From contig CM075103.1 in the NCBI GenBank assembly GCA_037576195.1, positions 13,020,001-13,084,000 on the forward strand: a stretch of DNA of 64,000 nucleotides, read 5' to 3'. Numbering within the stretch: the first letter of the stretch is position 1; each line of letters starts with the position of its first letter. The notes beneath the pieces were generated by a model. That model saw nothing but the letters and a program-made list of their open reading frames with translations, was not told the DNA's origin and searched no databases. This document shows positions 60,501-64,000 of this stretch, in pieces. The position numbers and the translations under genes were made by a program. The stretch is from Phytoseiulus persimilis (lineage: Eukaryota > Arthropoda > Arachnida > Mesostigmata > Phytoseiidae).

Positions 60501-62750
60501 CATTACTTTCCAACTCTGGAGGGGTGATTCCGAGACCAATCTGAGCATTACTTTCCAACTCTGGAGGGGTGATTCCGAGACCAATCTGAGCATTACTTTC
60601 CAACTCTGGAGGGGTGATTCCGGGGTCAATCTGAGCATTACTTTCCAACTCTGGAGGAGTGATTCCGGGGTCAATCTGAGCATTACTTTCCAACTCTGGA
60701 GGGGTAACTCCGAGACCAATCTGAGCATTACTTCCCAACTCTGGAGGGGTGGTTCCGGGGTCAATCTGAGCATTACTTTCCAACTCTGGAGGGGTAACTC
60801 CGAGACCAATCTGAACATTACTTTCCAACTCTGGAGGGGTAACTCCGAGACCAATCTGAGCATTACTTCCCAACTCTGGAGGGGTGATTCCGAGACCAAT
60901 CTGAGCATTACTTCCCAACTCTGGAGGGGTAACTCCGAGACCAATCTGAGCATTACTTCCCAACTCTGGAGGGGTGATTCCGAGACCAATCTGAGCATTA
61001 CTTTCCAACTCTGGAGGGGTGATTCCGAGACCAATCTGAGCATTACTTCCCAACTCTGGAGGGGTAACTCCGAGACCAATCTGAGCATTACTTCCCAACT
61101 CTGGAGGGGTGATTCCGAGACCAATCTGAGCATTACTTCCCAACTCTGGAGGGGTAACTCCGAGACCAATCTGAGCATTACTTCCCAACTCTGGAGGGGT
61201 GATTCCGAGACCAATCTGAGCATTACTTCCCAACTCTGGAGGGGTAACTCCGAGACCAATCTGAGCATTACTTCCCAACTCTGGAGGGGTGATTCCGAGA
61301 CCAATCTGAGCATTACTTTCCAACTCTGGAGGGGTGATTCCGGGGTCAATCTGACCATACTTCTCAAAACGTGGAGGGCTGATTCCGGAACCGATCTGAC
61401 CATTACTTTTCAAGTCTGGAGGGGTGATTCCGAGACCAATCTGAGCATTAATTTCCAACTCTGGAGGGGTGATTCCGAGACCAATCTGAGCATTACTTCC
61501 CAACTCTGGAGGGGTAATTCCGAGACCAATCTGAGCATTACTTCCCAACTCTGGAGGGGTGATTCCGAGACCAATCTGAGCATTACTTTCCAACTCTGGA
61601 GGGGTGATTTCGGGGTCAATCTGAGCATTACTTTCCAACTCTGGAGGAGTGATTCCGGGGTTAATCTGAGCATTACTTTGCAACTCTGGAGGGGTGATTC
61701 CGAGATCAATCTGAGCATTACTTTCCAACTCTGGAGGGGTGATACCGAGACCAATCTGAGCATTACTTTCCAACTCTGGAGGGGTGATTCCGGGGTCAAT
61801 CTGAGCATTACTTTCCAACTCTGGAGGGGTGATTCCGAGACCAATCTGAGCATTACTTTCCAACTCTGGAGGGGTGATTCCGAGACCAATCTGAGCATTA
61901 CTTTCCAACTCTGGAGGGGTGATTCCGAGACCAATCTGAGCATTACTTCCCAACTCTGGAGGGGTAATTCCGAGACCAATCTGAGCATTACTTCCCAACT
62001 CTGGAGGGGTGATTCCGAGACCAATCTGAGCATTACTTTCCAACTCTGGAGGGGTGATTCCGGGGTCAATCTGAGCATTACTTTCCAATTCTGGAGGAGT
62101 GATTCCGGGGTTAATCTGAGCATTACTTTGCAACTCTGGAGGGGTGATTCCGAGATCAATCTGAGCATGACTTTCCAACTCTGGAGGGGTGATACCGAGA
62201 CCAATCTGAGCATTACTTTCCAACTCTGGAGGGGTGATTCCGGGGTCAATCTGAGCATTACTTTCCAACTCTGGAGGGGTGATTCCGAGACCAATCTGAG
62301 CATAACTTTCCAACTCTGGAGGGGTGATTCCGAGACCAATCTGAGCATTACTTTCCAGCTCTGGAGGGGTGATTTCGAGACCAATCTGAGCATTACTTTC
62401 CAACTCTGGAGGGGTGATTTCGAGACCAATCTGAGCATTACTTTGCAACTCTGGAGGTGTGATTCCGAGACCAATCTGAGCATTGCTTTCCAACTCTGGA
62501 GGGGTGATTCCGGGGCAAATCTGAGCATTACTTCCCAACTCTGGAGGGGTGATTCCGAGACCAATCTGAGCATTACTTTCCAACTCTTGAGGGGTGATTC
62601 CGGGGCCAATCTGAGCATTACTTTCCAACTCTGGAGGGGTGATTCCGGGACCAATCTGGCCAACTCTGGAGGGGCGATTCCGAGACCAATCTGAGCATTC
62701 CTTTACAACTCTGGAGGGGTGATTCCGAGACCAATCTGACCATATTTTTC
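57581..62750 (-). repeat. long 45-bp minisatellite array (about 115 units)
   Basis: About 115 head-to-tail units, each with CTGGAGGGGTGATTCC and AATCTGAGCATTA or AATCTGACCATTA. From 57721 to about 62640 every unit is exactly 45 bp: the phase is unchanged over at least 104 units. Three main variants differ at one place (GGGGTTAAT, GGGGTCAAT, GAGACCAAT). Rarer marks (GGAGGAGT) show higher-order periods of 495 bp (11 units, around 58.0-59.0 kb) and 450 bp (10 units, 61.4-62.3 kb). Because 45 is a multiple of three and the unit has no stop in several frames, frames of over 1700 codons appear on both strands. The three units next to the LINE match the inner units of the 52-kb array in order. Confidence 0.97.
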
Positions 62751-63075
62751 AAAATCAGAATGCTGACCCAGTGCAGGGAAAGAAAGTGCCTCGATGGCAG
62801 GGAGCGCCGTCAAACCGCGCGCAGCGCGGCCGACTCCAGTCGGCCAAAGGCCGGCTGGTCCTGGAATAATTGCCCCGATTCGATCTGGAGGACTTTGTGT
62901 CAGAACTTGGACGTTTCAGTTTAAATTCCGTAGCTTATCACCAGATTGCCACCCGCTGCCCGTCCGCGGTTCAGTGGGTTTGTCTTTCGACAGGCTTTCC
63001 GTTGATACCTATTTCAATCTTCTCGGACCCTCAGGAGCGGAGCTCGCTAAAGTACGTGCTGTCTCTCTGAGAGTT
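62751..63075. other. spacer with GC-rich hairpins between arrays
   Basis: About 325 bases of single-copy DNA. Three overlapping hairpins lie at 62815-62853: CCGCGC/GCGCGG, GGCCGACT/AGTCGGCC with a two-base loop, and CGGCC/GGCCG with an AAA loop. No gene is seen. Confidence 0.7.
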
Positions 63076-64000
63076 GGAGGGGTGATTCCAGGACCAATCT
63101 GACCATTACTTTCGAAGTCTGGGGGGTGATTCCGAGACCAATCTGACCATACTTTCTCAAGTCTGGAGGGGTGATTCCAGGACCAATCTAATCATTACTT
63201 TCCAACTCCGGAGAGGTGATTTCGGGATCAATCTGACCATAACTTTCGAAGTCTGGGGGTGATTCCGGGACCAATCTGACCATTACTTTCCAAGTCTGGA
63301 GGGGTGATTCCGGGACCAATCTAATCATTACTTTCCAACTCCGGAGAGGTGATTTCGGGATCAATCTGACCATAACTTTCGAAGTCTGGGGGGTGATTCC
63401 GGGACCAATCTGACCATTACTTTCCAAGTCTGGAGGGGTGATTCCGGGACCAATCTGACCATACATTCCAAGTCTGGAGGGGTGATTCCGGGACCAATCT
63501 AATCATTACTTTCCAACTCCGGAGAGGTGATTTCGGGATCAATCTGACCATAACTTTCAAAGTCTGGGGGTGATTCCGGGACCAATCTGACCATTACTTT
63601 CCAAGTCTGGAGGGGTGATTCCGGGACCAATCTAATCATTACTTTCCAACTCCGGAGAGGTGATTTCGGGATCAATCTGACCATAACTTTCGAAGTCTGG
63701 GGGGTGATTCCGGGACCAATCTGACCATTACTTTCCAAGTCTGGAGGGGTGATCCCGGGACCAATCTGACCATACTTTCCAAGTCTGGAGGGGTGATTCC
63801 GGGACCAATCTAATCATTACTTTCCAACTCCGGAGAGGTGATTTCGGGATCAATCTGACCATTACTTTCAAAGTCTGGGGGGTGATTCCGGGACCAATCT
63901 GACCATTACTTTCCAAGTCTGGAGGGGTGATTCCGGGACCAATCTGACCATACTTTCCAAGTCTGGAGGGGTGATTCCGGGACCAATCTAATCATTACTT
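63076..64000 (-). repeat. second 45-bp array with 3- and 4-unit periods
   Basis: Same family and orientation as 57581-62750 but with looser unit length (43-46 bp). A marked unit (CTAATCATTACTTTCC) recurs near 63188, 63330, 63498, 63632, 63808 and 63987, about every 134-142 or 168-179 bases, so the array is built from 3-unit and 4-unit blocks. It runs off the window end. Confidence 0.95.

Noticed and set aside
57352-62628. Minus-strand open frame of 1758 codons
   Set aside because: Same array. It runs into LINE ORF1 but in a different frame from the real ORF1 reading.
59610-62663. Further minus-strand frames of about 400-600 codons in the array
   Set aside because: A third frame of the same tandem repeat, broken only where rare unit variants create stops.
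57082-62694. Plus-strand open frame of 1870 codons
   Set aside because: It is the 45-bp array read in a stop-free frame, beginning in antisense LINE sequence. Equally long frames exist on the other strand, as expected from any stop-poor 45-base unit.
1-64000. LTR elements, endogenous viruses and CRISPR arrays
   Set aside because: I saw no LTR pairs, protease or integrase motifs, capsid genes, or spacer-repeat arrays. The tandem arrays have no spacers.

Overview
The window looks like nuclear DNA of an arachnid, most likely a mite. It is eukaryotic because its one certain gene, acetyl-CoA carboxylase (ACC), is cut by nine short GT-AG introns of 87-163 bp. The ACC protein resembles arthropod ACCs, base composition is near 50% GC, and the retrotransposon is an arthropod-type R1-like LINE. 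A phytoseiid mite such as Galendromus would fit the GC content and short introns, but that is inference.

Layout. Bases 1-7690 and 13268-20980 are two near-identical direct copies of one 7.7-kb segment. Between them lie a 447-base run of N (7691-8137) and about 5.1 kb of single-copy DNA. The copies differ mostly by one-base indels in homopolymers, and differences become denser towards the gap-facing end. This points to an assembly or allelic duplicate as much as to a real duplication. From 21 to 41 kb the DNA is mostly non-coding. It holds a few gene-like scraps, a degenerate CT-rich repeat, a worn 45-bp minisatellite (about 31 kb), and a 0.6-kb sequence present twice (38.8 and 40.8 kb) that carries a chemoreceptor-like terminal exon on the minus strand.

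The ACC gene runs from 41596 to 49353 on the plus strand in ten exons. They join in frame to about 2245 codons covering biotin carboxylase, biotin carrier, central and carboxyltransferase domains. The protein makes cytosolic malonyl-CoA for fatty-acid synthesis. The usual N-terminal regulatory tail is not visible.

From 51 kb to the window end the sequence is dominated by one 45-bp repeat family. Two arrays of opposite orientation (51087-51493 and 52069-52380) face each other across a single-copy core, like a Foldback element. An R1-like LINE (52381-57575, minus strand) follows. It is defective: the RT palm is deleted, ORF1 is broken, and a 111-bp hAT-like MITE sits inside ORF1 between perfect 8-bp target duplications. 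Beyond it lies an array of more than 100 monomers (57581-62750) kept at exactly 45 bp, then a spacer with GC-rich hairpins and a second, looser array to the end. The arrays start giant open frames on both strands; these are judged to be repeat artefacts. The inverted-arm arrays and their shared ordered inner ends are the most unusual thing in the window.
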